A stretch of DNA of 64,000 nucleotides from Pseudomonas tohonis (GTDB taxonomy: Bacteria > Pseudomonadota > Gammaproteobacteria > Pseudomonadales > Pseudomonadaceae), in contig NZ_AP023189.1 in assembly GCF_012767755.2 (NCBI RefSeq), positions 3,970,001 through 4,034,000 on the forward strand, written 5' to 3'. The notes below the pieces were generated by a model. It saw only the letters and a program-made list of their open reading frames with translations. It did no database searches and was not told the DNA's origin. Within the stretch, counting starts at the first letter, position 1. Each line of letters opens with the position of its first letter. The translations under genes were made by a program, and so were the position numbers. Shown one piece after another: positions 47,242-60,900 of the stretch.

Positions 47242-48591
47242 TCAGTTCAGGCCCGGCAGGGTCGCCTCGGGCTTGAGTTCGGACTGGACGACGGAGGCCA
47301 TCGGCGCGACGACGCCCTGGCTCTTCAGCAGCTCGCCAATGGTCGCCTTGATCCGGTACTGAGTAAACAGTTCGAGGTGGCGAATTTCCACCAGACGGCG
47401 GGAGGCGGTGAACAGTTCGTTCTCGCTGTCCAGCAGGTCCAGCAGGGTGCGTTCGCCGATGCTGAACTGCTTCTGGTAGGACTCGCGCACACGGGTACTG
47501 TAGTCGACGTATTGCTGGGCGATCGGGATTTGTTCACGGGCGTTGGCCAGGGCGTTCATGGACAGCCCCAGGTCTTCGTTGAGCACGCGCAGGGCGTTGT
47601 TGCGGATGTCCAGGGCCTGGTTGATCTGGTAGGCCTTGGATTCCAGGTCGGCCTTGTTGCTGCCGCCGGCGAACAGGTTGTAGCGCATGCGCAGCATGGC
47701 CTGCCATTCGTTGACGTGGCCGTCCTGGCCGTCCAGGTCGTTGTCGGCGCCACGGGACAGCTCGGCGTCGAAGCGCGGGTAGAAGAAGGACTTGGCCGCG
47801 TCGTACTGCTTCTCGGCAGCCGCCACGTCGGATTCGGCGGAACGCAGGATCGGGCTGTTGGCCAGGAGGGTCTGGCGGGCTTCGGCGATGTCGGCGGGCA
47901 GTTGGCCGGCGAGGCCGGCCGGTTCGCTCAGGTCGACCGGATCGATGCCGACTACGCTGTAGAAGTTGGTGCGGGCGTCGGCCAGGTTGGTCTGCTCGGT
48001 GATCAGGTTGTTGCGGGCCTGGGCCAGGCGCGCTTCGGCCTGGTCCTGGTCGGCCAGACGACCGACGCCGCGGCTGCTGCGCAGGCTGATCTGGTCATAG
48101 ATGCGCTGGTGGCTCTTCAGGTTGGCTTCGGCGAGACGAACCATCTCCTCGCGCTGCAGCACATCGATGTAGACCTGCGCGACGTCCAGCGCGGTTCTTT
48201 CCGACGTACCGAGCAGCGAGTAGGCACGGGAATTGACTGTGGCTTGCTGGCGGGCGACCTCGTTGGAGGTGGCGAAGCCGTCGAAGACCATCTGTTGCAG
48301 GCGCAGCGACGATTCGCCACGGGTCATGGTCTTCCAGTGGTCGCCCTGGCCGCGGGTGGTGGTGTTGTCGGAGCCTTCACGGCCGTAGCCGCCGAGCAGG
48401 TCGACCCTGGGCAGGTAACCGCCCTTGGCGGCCTTCAGCTGGTAGTCGGCGGACATGCGGCTGTTGATGCCGGCCTGGACTTCGGGGTGGACATCCAATG
48501 CGCGCTGCATGGCTTCGGAAAGCGTCTGGGCATGAAGAGGGAGACTTGCAGCAAGGGCGAGGGGCACGACACAAGCAAAACGCAGACGCAT
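47242..48591 (-). CDS. lapE: TolC-family outer-membrane channel (LapE/AggA type)
   Basis: A 449-residue outer-membrane efflux protein. A signal peptide (MRLRFACVVPLALAASLPLH, then AQ) precedes two OEP repeats. Typical phrases are TLSEAMQRALDVHPEVQAGI, AKGGYLPRVDLLGGYGREGS, VAQVYIDVLQREEMVRLAEA, GRLADQDQAEARLAQARNNL, FYSVVGIDPVDL and, in the second half, VRESYQKQFSIGERTLLDLL with DSENELF. It completes a type I secretion machine with lapB and lapC, 37 bases downstream. The gene is divergent from the adhesin across a 350-base AT-rich region. Confidence 0.91.
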   Translation of the reverse strand: MRLRFACVVPLALAASLPLHAQTLSEAMQRALDVHPEVQAGINSRMSADYQLKAAKGGYLPRVDLLGGYGREGSDNTTTRGQGDHWKTMTRGESSLRLQQMVFDGFATSNEVARQQATVNSRAYSLLGTSERTALDVAQVYIDVLQREEMVRLAEANLKSHQRIYDQISLRSSRGVGRLADQDQAEARLAQARNNLITEQTNLADARTNFYSVVGIDPVDLSEPAGLAGQLPADIAEARQTLLANSPILRSAESDVAAAEKQYDAAKSFFYPRFDAELSRGADNDLDGQDGHVNEWQAMLRMRYNLFAGGSNKADLESKAYQINQALDIRNNALRVLNEDLGLSMNALANAREQIPIAQQYVDYSTRVRESYQKQFSIGERTLLDLLDSENELFTASRRLVEIRHLELFTQYRIKATIGELLKSQGVVAPMASVVQSELKPEATLPGLN

Positions 48592-48779
48592 GGATTGGCA
48601 TCCTTATCAGAGTGTTGAAGACAGTATTTGGAAGGCCGAAATCACCGTCATGAAATTGGCATCAACCTCGCTCGGACGGAGCAGAAAACCGTGACCCAAG
48701 TCTCATTGAAAAAATCCGGACGGCCATCGAATATCAAAGTGACATTACGAAAACGATTGTTTAGGATGGATGCCAATTG

Positions 48780-48793
48780 GTCAATACATTGGC
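48780..48793 (+). promoter_or_regulatory. FleQ-box-like site 1
   Basis: GTCAATACATTGGC matches the published P. aeruginosa FleQ consensus GTCAATAAATTGAC at 12 of 14 positions. It lies ~150 bases before the adhesin start. Confidence 0.55.
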
Positions 48794-48819
48794 ATAAACT
48801 TAATAGCAAAACGCGATAA

Positions 48820-48833
48820 GCCAAATAATTGAC
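48820..48833 (+). promoter_or_regulatory. FleQ-box-like site 2
   Basis: GCCAAATAATTGAC matches the FleQ consensus at 11 of 14 positions, with the right half AATTGAC perfect. It starts 40 bp after site 1 and ~109 bases before the adhesin start. Confidence 0.5.
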
Positions 48834-48941
48834 GACAAAAAAATACCACCTTTAACAAGGGAATGCCTGCATCGAAACGGCTCTTCGTAGAGCACCGAAG
48901 CAGCACGCCGAAGCTAGAGCCAAACCAGGAGAGTCACCCCC

Positions 48942-51900
48942 ATGAGCAGTGTCGTTGCAATCGTCAAGAGCGTTGTCGGCCAAGTTGTTGCAGTCTCCCC
49001 GGAGGGTGTGCAACGCCAGCTCATAGAGGGTGATCGTATCTTCCAGGGCGAGCAGCTGGTCACCGGCGCGGCCGGCATGGTCACCCTCGAACTGCCTGAC
49101 GGCAAGCTGGTCGACCTGGGTCGCGACACCCAGTGGAGCGGCGCCGACATCGCGCCCCAGAGCACCGACGAGAAGCCGGCCAGCCAGGCGCCCAGCGCCG
49201 AGGAACTGCAGAAGGCCATCGCCGCCGGCGTCGACCCGACCCAAGCCTTCGAAGCCACCGCGGCAGGTGCCCCCGCCGCTGGCGGCGCGGCAGGTGGCGG
49301 TGCCGCGGGCGGCAGCCACAGCTTCGTCCTGCTCGATGCCACCGGCGAGCGCGTCGACCCCAACGTCGGCTTCGAGACCCAGGGCCTGGCCTTCCAGGGC
49401 GCCGCCGACGGCGACACCCAGGACCCGCTGCAGAACGTCGCCCCCGAGTTCACCGACGGCTCCGGCGCGCCGATCACCACCTTCAACCTGGTCACCGACG
49501 AAGACATCCCGCTCAGCGGCACCTTCACCAGCCGTGACGCCAATGGTGACCTTGTGACCTTCTCCGTCACCCGTGGCCCGGCCAATGGCACCCTGGCGCT
49601 GAACCCGGACGGCACCTGGACCTACACCCCGAGCCAGGACTACAACGGCAGCGACAGCTTCGAGGTGACCGTGAGCGACAGCCGCGGCGCCTCCACCCCG
49701 CTGACCGTCAACGTCGGCATCAACCCGGTCAACGACGCCCCCGTCGCCAGCGGTACCTATGAAGCCAGCGTCGACGACACCGCCGCCGCCGACACCTTCG
49801 CCGACATCAAGGGCCAACTGGCCGCCACCGACGTCGACGACACCAACCTGACCTGGAGCGGCAGCGCCAAGGGCGCCTACGGCGAACTGACCGTCAACGC
49901 CGACGGCAGCTACACCTATGTGGTCGACGCCGCCAAGGTGAATGGCCTGGCCCTGGGCGAGACCGCCAGCGAGAACTTCACCGTGACCGTGAAGGACCCC
50001 TCCGGCGCCAGCGACACCCGCGTCATCACCATCAACTTCACCGGCACCAACGACACCCCGATCGCCACCGCCACCACCGCGGCGGTCACCGAAGACCAGA
50101 GCATCACCGGCAACCTGGTGGCCACCGACGCCGACAAGGGCGCGACCCTGTCCTATGCGGTCGACGGCAAGGCCCCGGCCGGCTTCACCCTGAACACCGA
50201 CGGCAGCTGGACCTTCGACGCTGGCGACGCCGCCTACCAGTCCCTGGCCGAAGGCCAGACCACCACCGTCACCATCGCCTACATCGTCACCGACGAGCAC
50301 GGCGCCCAGGCCACCAACACCCTGACCGTCACCGTCACCGGCGTGAACGACCCCGCCATCCTCGGCAGCGCCGACGTGCAGCTGACCGAGACCAACGACG
50401 CCCTGAGCACCGGCGGCACCCTGTCCATCAGCGATGTCGACAGCCCGGCCACCTTCGTCGCCCAGGCCAACGTCGCCGGCACCTACGGCACCTTCAACAT
50501 CGACGCCGCCGGCAACTGGACCTATGTCGCCAACTCGGCCTTCAACGAGCTGAACGTCGGCCAGTCCTACAGCGAATCCTTCAAGGTCGTCTCCGCCGAC
50601 GGCACCCAGACCAGCGTCACCGTGACCATCAACGGCACCAACGACGCTGCCGTCCTCAGCAGCGCCGACGTGCAGCTGACCGAGACCAACGCCCCGGCCA
50701 CCGCCAATGGCACCCTGACCATCAGCGATGTCGACAACCCCGCCACCTTCGTTGCCCAGAGCAACGTCGCCGGCACCTATGGCAGCTTCAGCATCGGCAC
50801 CGATGGCAAGTGGACCTACACCGCCAGCTCCGCCTACAACGAGCTGAACGTCGGCGACAAGCTGACCGAGACCTTCGAGGTTTCCGCCGCCGACGGCACC
50901 AAGACCAGCGTCACCGTCACCATCAACGGCACCAACGATGCGCCGGTGGGCGTGGCCGACAAGATCACCCTGGACGAAGACAGCGTCGCCACCGGCAACG
51001 TGCTGGCCAATGACACGGACGTCGACAACAGCAGCCTGACCGTCACCAAGTTCAGCCTGACCAACCTGCCCTTCGTCAGCTTCAAGGCCGGCGAGACCGC
51101 CGACCTGGTCATCGGCAAGCTGACCATCAAGGCCAACGGCGACTTCACCTTCACCCCGGCCAAGGACTACAACGGCCCGGTGCCATCCATCACCTACACC
51201 CTGAGCGACGGCAGCCTCACCAGCACCGCCACCCTCACCTTCGACATCACCCCGGTCAACGACGCCCCGGTCAACACCGTCCCCGGCGCCCAGACCCTGA
51301 ACGAAGACAGCAGCAAGACCTTCAGCCTGCTGAGCGGCAACAGCATCGCGGTGCGGGACGTGGACGGCGACCAGCTGACCACCACCCTCTCCGTCGAACA
51401 CGGCGCGCTGACCCTCGGCCCGCTGAGCGGCGGCGTGTCCTTCAGCGGCAACGGCACCGGCAGCATCACCCTGGTGGGCAGCCAGGCGGCCATCAACGCC
51501 GCCCTGCAGGGCCTGAAGTACGTCCCGGCCAAGGACTACAACGGCCAGGACACCCTGACCATCAACACCACCGACGGCAAGCTGAGCGACAGCGACAGCG
51601 TCACCCTCACCATCAAGCCGGTGAACGACGCGCCGGTGGCCACTCCGACCAGCGAGGCCACCACCGAAGACGCGCCCGTGATCGGCGGCAAGCTGGCCGC
51701 CACCGACGTCGACGGCGACACCCTGACCTACAGCCCCAAGGGCGCCCTCCCCGGCGGCTTCACCCTCAATGCCGATGGCACCTGGACCCTGGACCCGAGC
51801 CACGCCGACTACCAGCACCTGGCCGAAGGCGCGTCCACCACCCTGACCATCAACTTCACCGCCACCGACGGCAAGCTCTCCAGCAGCAGCACGCTGACCA

Positions 51901-54900
51901 TCACCGTCACCGGCGTGAACGACAAGCCGACCATCACCGCTGCCACCGCCGCCGCCAATGAAGGCGACGGCCAGATCAACGGCCAGATCGCCGCCGCCGA
52001 CGTCGATGACGGCGCCGTCCTCGCCTTCAGCACCACCGCCAACGTCGCCGGCCTGACCCTGGGCAGCGACGGCAAGTGGACCTTCGACGCCAGCAACGCC
52101 GCCTACGACTACCTCAAAGGTGGCGAGCAACTGGTCATCACGGTACCGGTCACCGTCACCGACGAGCACGGCGCCACCGCCGACAGCACCCTGACCATCA
52201 CCCTCACCGGCACCAACGACGCGCCGGTGGCCAATGCCGTCAGCGCCTCGGGCAACGAAGACCAGGCCGCGCGCATCCAGGTGAACCTGTCCGGCAGCGA
52301 TGTCGATGGCACCGTCACCGGCTACACCATCGGCTCCGTACCCGCCAACGGCACCCTGTACGCCGGCGCCAACGGCGGTACCGCCCTGAAGGCCGGCGAC
52401 AGCGTCACCGGCCCGGTGTACTTCGTCCCGGCCAAGGACTGGAACGGCACCACCACCTTCGAGTACAGCGCCGTCGACAACAACGGCGCCGTGTCCGCCA
52501 GCAAGGCCACCGCCACCATCACCGTCGCCCCGGTCAACGATGCCCCGGTCGGCGTCAACGACAGCGTCACCCTGAACGAAGACCAGACCGCCACCGGCAA
52601 CGTCCTGGCCAACGACAAGGACGTGGACGGCGACGCCCTGGTCGTGACCAAGTTCAGCATCACCGGCCTCCCCTTCGTCAGTGCCAATGCGGGCGGGACC
52701 CTCGACCTGCTGGGCACCGGCAAGCTGACCATCAAGGCCAACGGTGACTTCACCTTCGAACCGGCCAAGGACTACAACGGCCCGGTCCCGAGCGTCACCT
52801 ACACCCTGAGCGACGGCAGCCTCGCCAGCACCGCCACCCTCAAGTTCGACATCACCCCGGTCAACGACGCCCCGGTCAACGCCACCCCAGGCGCGCAGAC
52901 CCTGGCCGAGGACGGCAGCAAGGTCTTCAGCATCCTCGGCAACAACAGCGTCAGCGTGAGCGACGTGGACGGCGACAAGCTGACCACCACCCTCAGCGTC
53001 GAGCACGGCGTGCTGACCCTCGGCCCGATCCTCGCCAACGGCCTGACCTACAGCGGCAACGGCACCGGCAGCATCACCCTGTCCGGCTCCCAGGCGGCCA
53101 TCAACGCCGCCCTGCAGGGCCTGAAGTACGTCCCGGCCGCCAACTACAACGGCCAGGACACCCTGACCATCAGCACCAGCGACGGCAAGCTGAGCGACAC
53201 CGACAGCATCACCCTCAACATCACCCCGGTGAACGACGCCCCGGTGGCCACCCCCACCAGCGACAGCACCTTCGAGGACGCCCCGGCCATCGGCGGCAAG
53301 CTCGCCGCCACCGATGTCGACGGCGACACCCTCACCTTCACCCTGAACAACCCCGCCCCGGCCGGCTTCAGCCTGAACGCCGACGGCACCTGGACCTTCG
53401 ACCCGAGCAACGCCGCCTACCAGGCCCTGGGCCAGGGCGAGCAGCTGGTCATCCAGGTCCCCTTCACCGCCACCGACGGCAAGCTCTCCAGCGGCAGCAC
53501 CCTGACCATCACCGTCACCGGCGTCAACGACGCCCCGGTGGTGAGCGGCGCCATCACCCACGGCACCAACGAGGATGCCGCCGGCCAGGTGATCGACCTC
53601 CTGGCCAAGGCCAGCGATGCCGACGCCAAGGACGTGCTCAGCGCCGTCAACGTCAGGGAAACCAGCGGCAACGACGCCAGCGGCGTGACCCTCCAGGGCA
53701 ACACCCTGGTGGTCGACCCGTCCCGGTACAACTACCTGGCCAAGGGCGAAAGCGTCGTGCTCACCTACGAGTACCAGGTCAGCGACGGCAAGGGCGGCCT
53801 GGTGACCACCAGCGCCACCGTCACCATCGACGGCGTCAACGATGCACCGGTGGTCAGCAGTGCCATCGCCGTGGACAGCAACGAGGACGCCGCCTCCTTC
53901 AGCGTCGACCTGCTGGACAAGGCCAGCGACGTCGACCTCAGCGACGTGCTGGGCATCAGCAACTTCAAGCAGGTCGGCACCCAGGACGCCTCGGGCGTGA
54001 CCCTCAGCGGCAACGGCCTGCAGGTGAACCCGAACGCCTACAACTACCTCGCCGCCGGCGAGAAATTGGTGCTCACCTACAGCTACGACGTGGTCGACAA
54101 CAACGGTGGCGTCACCCCCACCACCGCCACCATCACCATCGAAGGCCGCAACGACGCGCCCGTGCTGGAAAGCACCGTGCAGAGCGGCGCCGTCACCGAG
54201 CGCGCCGATGGCGTGCCCGGCGAGAACGCCGGCAGCCTGACCGCCAGCGGCGACTTCGGCTTCAGCGACGCCGACCTGAGCAACACCCACAGCATCGGCA
54301 CCGAGCTGGTCAGCGCGAAGGACGGCAACGGCCAGGCCGTCAACGTGCTGGGCAACCTCAGCGCCAGCATCAGCGATACCGCCCAGGGCGACGGCCAGGG
54401 CTCCGTGCACTGGAACTACAGCGTCGCCGCCGGCGCGCTGGACTACCTGGGCGCCGGCGAGACCGTCACCCTGGTCTACCGCGTCACCGTCACCGACAGC
54501 AGCGGCGCCCCGGTCTCCCGTGACGTCACCATCACCCTCACCGGCAGCAACGACGCCCCGGTGGTGAGCGGTGTCGCCACCACCCTGACCCACGAAGACG
54601 CGTCCGCCTACAGCCTCGACCTGCTGCAGCACGCCTCCGACGAAGACGCCAACGACGTCCTCAGCGTCGGCAACGTCCAGCAGGTCGGCACCGGCGATGC
54701 GTCCGGCGTCACCTTCGATGCCGCCACCAACAGCCTGAAGATCGACCCGTCCAAGTACGACTACCTGGCCGTGGGTGAGAAGGTCGTCCTCACCTACAGC
54801 TACGAGGTCAGCGACGGCCACGGCGGCGTCACCAGCGCCAACGCTTCGGTCACCATCGAGGGCCGCAACGACGCCCCGGTGGTCACCGACACCAGCGTCA

Positions 54901-57900
54901 CCGTCGACGAGGAAAGCGTCGGCACCGCGCTGAACATCGCCGCCCCGACCGACGTCGACACCAGCAACGTCCTGACCATCACAGTCAGCGGCCTGCCCAC
55001 CGTCGGCACCGTGACCCTGGCCAACGGCACCCCGGTGACCAACGGCCAGACCCTGACCAGCGCCGAGCTGCAGGGCCTGAAATACAACGCCCCGGCCGAC
55101 TACAAGGCCGGCGACCCCGTCGGCGAGTTCAAGTACAGCGTCAACGACGGCACCACCACCGTCGAAGGCAAGGTCACCCTGGGCGTCAACCCGATCAACG
55201 ATGCACCGGTGGCCAACGACGACTTCGGCGTCATCGCCGGCCTCAAGGGCAACTACTACGCCTACCGCGAAGGCACCGACGGCGGCAACCTGGAGAACCT
55301 CGCCGGCGTCACCGCCTTCATCGCCGGCCGCACCCCCAGCGCCACCTTCACCGCCACCGAGCTCAACTACGGCAACGGCGTGTCCAGCAACCTGGGCGGC
55401 GACCAGCAGTTGCAGAAGTTCCTCGGTGCCGACGCCGGCTCCCTGAACACCGACCCGGCGAACAGCTCGGACGCCATCATCCAGCTCACCGGCCAGATCA
55501 GCCTCGCCGCCGGCACCTACCAGTTCAAGGTGACCGCCGACGACGGCTTCAGCATCGTCATCGACGGCAAGGTGGTCGCCGAATACAACGGCAACCAGGG
55601 CCCGACCGCGCGCGAATCGGCCACCTTCACCATTGCCGAAAGCGGTGCCCACAACATCCAGATCGTCTATTGGGACCAGGGCGGCCAGGCCCAGCTCAAG
55701 GTCGAACTGCGTCCGGAAGGCGGCACCTACACCGTGGTCGGCGGCAGCCAGCTGACCCAGGCCGGCAACGACGTACTGACCACCAACGAAGACCAGCCGC
55801 TGACCATCGAGCCCTCCACCCTGCTGGGCAACGACACCGATGTCGACGGCGACTCGCTGACCATCCTCAGCGTCCAGGGCGCCAAGAACGGCACCGTGGA
55901 ACTGGTCAACGGCAAGGTGGTGTTCACCCCCGCACCGAACTTCAACGGCACCGGCTCCTTCACCTACACCGTGAGCGACGGCCACGGCGGCACCGATACC
56001 GCCACCGTCACCGTGGGCGTCAAGCCGGTGAACGATGCACCGGTGGTCGACAGCACCTCCCTCACCGTCGCCGAGGAAAGCGTCGGCACCAACCTGGGCC
56101 TGAAGGCCCCGACCGATGTCGATGGCAACCCGCTGACCATCAAGGTCACCGGCCTGCCGACGCTCGGCACCGTGACCCTGGCCGACGGCACCGCCGTGAC
56201 CAATGGCCAGAGCCTGACCAGCGCCCAGCTGCAAGGCCTGAAGTACAACGCGCCGGCCGACTACACCGCCGGCCAGGCCGTGGGTTCCTTCACCTACAGC
56301 GTCAACGACGGCACCGCCACCGTGAACGGCCAGGTCACCCTGGGCGTCACCCCGGTGAACGACCTGCCGGTCGTCGACAGCACCAGCCTGACCGTCAACG
56401 AAGAGAGCGTCGGCACCGACCTGGGCCTCAAGGCCCCGACCGATGTCGACGGCGACAGCCTCACCATCACCGTGACCGGCCTGCCCACCGTGGGGGCCGT
56501 GACCCTGGCCGACGGCACCGCCGTGACCAATGGCCAGAGCCTGACCAGCGCCCAGCTGCAAGGCCTGAAGTACAACGCACCGGCCGACTACACCGCCGGC
56601 CAGGCCGTGGGCAGCTTCACCTACAGCGTCAACGACGGCACCGCCACCGTGAGCGGCCAGGTCGCCCTGGGCGTCAATCCGGTGAACGACCTCCCGGTTG
56701 TGGACAGCGCCAGCCTCACCGTCAACGAAGAGAGCGTCGGCACCGACCTGGGCCTCAAGGCCCCGACCGATGCCGATGGCGACAGCCTCACCATCACCGT
56801 GACCGGCCTGCCCACCCTGGGCAGCGTGACCCTGGCCGATGGCACCGCCCTCACCAACGGGCAGACTCTCACCAGTGCGCAGCTGCAAGGCCTGAAGTAC
56901 AACGCGCCGGCCGACTACACCGCCGGCCAGGCCGTGGGCAGCTTCACCTACAGCGTCAACGACGGCACCGCCACCGTCAGCGGCCAGGTCGCCCTCGCGG
57001 TGAACCCGGTCAATGACCTGCCGGTGGTGAACGGCACCACGGTGAGCCTGGACGAGGACACCACCCTCGACAGCCGACTCAACGCCACCGATGCCGATGG
57101 CGACACCCTCACCTACACCCTGAAGTCCGGTACCAGCAACGGTACGCTGGTGCTCGACACGGCCACCGGTGAGTACAGCTACAAGCCCAACGCCAACTAC
57201 AACGGCCCGGACTCCTTCACCGTCACCGTCAACGATGGCAAGGGCGGCGTGGTCGACGCCGTGGTGCGGATCACCGTCAACCCGGTGAACGACGTCCCCA
57301 CCACCAGCCCGGTGGACCTGATCACGGTCGAAGACAACGCCGTCACCGCCAAGGTCTACGCCAACGATGTGGACGGTGACGCCCTCACCTACAGCATCGC
57401 CAACGGCAACGGCCCGCAGCACGGCACCGTCACGCTCAACGCCGACGGCACGTTCACCTACACACCCGCCAAGGACTACAACGGCCCCGACGCCTTCACC
57501 GTCACCGTCAGCGACGGCAAGGGCGGCGTCACCACCAGCCTGGTCAGCATCACCGTGCAGCCGTTCAACGACGCGCCGGAAACCGCCAACCAGGCCAAGG
57601 AAACCGACGAAGACAAGAGCGTCAGCGGCCAGATCGTCGCCACCGACGTGGACGGCGACAAGCTGAGCTACGTGATCCAGTCCGGTGTCGCCCACGGCTC
57701 GATCCTGCTCAACACCGTGACCGGCGAATACACCTACACGCCGAACAAGGACTACAACGGCACCGATTCCTTCACCATCCGGGTCTACGATCCGAAGGGC
57801 GGCTATGCCGACTCCGTGGTGACGGTCAAGGTCAACCCGGTCAACGATGCGCCGACCGCCAGCCCGCTGTTCCTGAACACCGTCGAGGACAACGCCGTCA

Positions 57901-60900
57901 TCGCCAAGATCGATGCCCGCGACGTGGACGGTGACACCCTCACCTACACCATCGCCAACGGCAACGGCCCGCAGCACGGCACCGTCACGCTCAACGCCGA
58001 CGGCACCTTCACATACACACCCGCCAAGGACTACAACGGCACCGACGCCTTCACCGTCACCGTCAGCGACGGCCACGGCGGCGTGACCATCAGCCTGGTC
58101 AGCATCAACGTCCAGCCGTACAACGACGCCCCGGAGACCGCCAACCAGGCCAAGGAAACCAACGAAGACGAGAGCGTCAGCGGCCAGATCGTCGCCACCG
58201 ACGTGGACGGCGACAAGCTGAGCTACGTGATCCAGTCCGGCGTCGCCCACGGCTCGATCCTGCTCAACACCGTCACCGGCGCGTACACCTACACGCCGAA
58301 CAAGGACTTCAACGGCACCGACTCCTTCACCATCCGGGTCTACGATCCGAAGGGCGGCTATGCCGACTCCGTGGTGACGGTCAAGGTGAACCCGGTCAAC
58401 GACGCACCGACCTCCGGCCCGCAGTTCCTGACCACCGACGAGGACACCCCGATCGACGGCCGCGTGACCGCCCGTGACGTGGACGGCGACACCCTCACCT
58501 ACAGCGTCGCCAACGGCAACGGCCCGCAGCACGGCACCGTGGTGATGAACGCCGACGGCACCTACACCTACCAGCCGGCCAAGGACTTCAACGGCACCGA
58601 CTCGTTCACCGTCACCATCAGCGACGGCCACGGCGGCACCACCACCAGCCTGGTCAGCGTCCTCATCAACCCGGTCAACGACGCCCCGGTAGCGCCCAAC
58701 AGCACCGCCAGCGTCGACGAGGACGGCACCCTCACCAGCCGCATCACCGCCACCGACGCGGAAGGCGACAGCCTCACCTACACCCTGAAGACCGGCACCG
58801 CCAACGGCACCCTGGTCCTCAATCCCAACACCGGCGAGTACACCTACAAGCCCAACGGCGACTACAACGGGCCGGACAGCTTCGTGGTAACCGTCAGCGA
58901 CGGCAAGGGCGGTGTCACCGACACCGTGGTCAACATCACCGTCAACCCGGTCAACGATGCCCCGACCGCCGTCAACGACACCGCCGCCACCCTGGAAGAC
59001 ACCGCCGTCACCATCGACGTGCTGGCCAACGACCGCGACATCGACGGCGACAGCCTGACCCTGACCGGCGCCAACGCGCAGCACGGCAGCGTCAGCATCG
59101 TCGACGGCAAGCTGGTCTACACCCCCACCGGCAACTACAGCGGTGCGGACACCATCACCTACACCGTCACCGACGGTAAGGGCGGCAACAGCACCGCCAC
59201 CGTCCAGGTCGGCATCCAGGCCGTGGCCGATGCCCCGAACCTCGGCGCCCAGGCCCCGAGCGGCAACCCCGCGGCCACCGGCCTGCTGCAACAGAGCTGG
59301 AACAACCTGGCCCTGGGCAGCGGCGGCAACGGTGCCAACCCGGCGACCCTCAAGAGCACCATCGACGCCGCCGGCACCCCCGCCAGCAGCGGCAACCTGG
59401 CCGATGCCCACATCGACAGCGTCAACGCCGGCGTGGCCAACAAGCTCTCCGGCCTGATCTACCTCGAAGCCGGCCAGACCTACACCTTCAGCGGCTCGGG
59501 CGACGACAGCGTGCTCGTCTCCGTGGGTGGCACCACCGTGGCCAACGCCACCTGGGGCGGCTCCAGTGGCCAGTTCAGCGGCAGCTACACCGCCCAGCAG
59601 AGCGGCTACTACACCCTGGACATCTACCAGCACAACCAGAGCGGCCCGGGCACCCTGGACGTCAACGTCAAGGTCGGCAACGGCCCGGTGCAGGACCTGT
59701 CCAGCGCCAACGTGCAGCTCTACACCAAGCCCAGCGACCTGGCCGGCAACGGCCTGCACCTGTCGGAGCTGCATGGCAGCGGCGGCAAGGGCTACTACCA
59801 GCTCTACAACGTCAACGAAGGTGACGAGGACAGCAGCATCCCGCTGTCGCGCCTGACCGCCTCGCTGAACGACACCGACGGCTCGGAAAGCCTCTCCGTG
59901 GGCATCTCGCAGATCCCCGAGGGCGCCTCCCTGACCGACGGCGTGAACAGCTTCACCGCCACCAGCGGCAATACCAGCGCGAACATCACCAGCTGGAACC
60001 TGGGCAACCTCAGCATCACCCCGCCGGCCAACTACAACGGCACCTTCGACCTGAAGGTCACCGCGACCGCAACCGAAGGCGCCAACGGCGACAAGGCCAG
60101 CACCAACCTGACCCTGCCGGTGACCGTGCATGCGGTGAATGACGCGCCCACCAGCGCCGACAACACCGTCAACACCAACGAAGACACCCCGCGCAGCTTC
60201 ACCAGCGGCGACTTCACCTTCAACGATGTCGATACCGGCGACAGCCTCAAGGGCATCCGCATCAACAGCCTGCCGGCCAGCGGCAGCCTGACCCTGGGCA
60301 ACGACGCCGTCACCGTCGGCATGATCATCACCGCGGCGCAGATCGCCTCCCTGGTCTACACCCCGGCGGCCAATGCCAGCGGCAACAGCAGCTTCAGCTT
60401 CTCGGTGCAGGACCAGAGCGGCGCCTTCTCCACGCCCAACACCATGACCATCCAGGTCGCGGCGGTGGACAGTGCCCCGGGCCTGGCCAACAGCACCGTG
60501 AGCTTCGCCGAGAACATCGCCTCCGGCAGCACCATCGCCGACCTCAGCGACCGCTTCACCGGCACCGACCAGGACCGTGACGGCGAGCCGCTGTTCTACA
60601 GCATCACCGGTGGCAACAACGACGGCCTGTTCACCATCAACTCCAGCACGGGCGTCATCACCCTGGCCAGCGGCAAGACCCTGGACTACGAGACCGCCAC
60701 CCAGCACCAGCTGCAGGTCACCGCCACCGACGGCAAGACCCCGGCGACCGCGACCGTCACCGTCAACGTCACCAACGTCAACGACAACGGCGTGGTGATC
60801 AGCGACAGCAACCCGGCCGCCAACAGCGTCGTCGAGAACGCCGCCAATGGCTCCACCGTCGGCCTCACCGTGAAGGGCGTGGACGGCGATGCCGGCGCGT

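Larger units (their letters stand above)
48592..48941. promoter_or_regulatory. AT-rich divergent promoter region lapE/lapA
   Basis: 350 bases without a gene, clearly more AT-rich than the rest of the window. It holds an inverted repeat TGCCAAT (48771-48777)/ATTGGCA (48788-48794). AT-rich tracts lie around 48640-48860. The adhesin Shine-Dalgarno AGGAGAG lies at 48927-48933. Confidence 0.6.
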
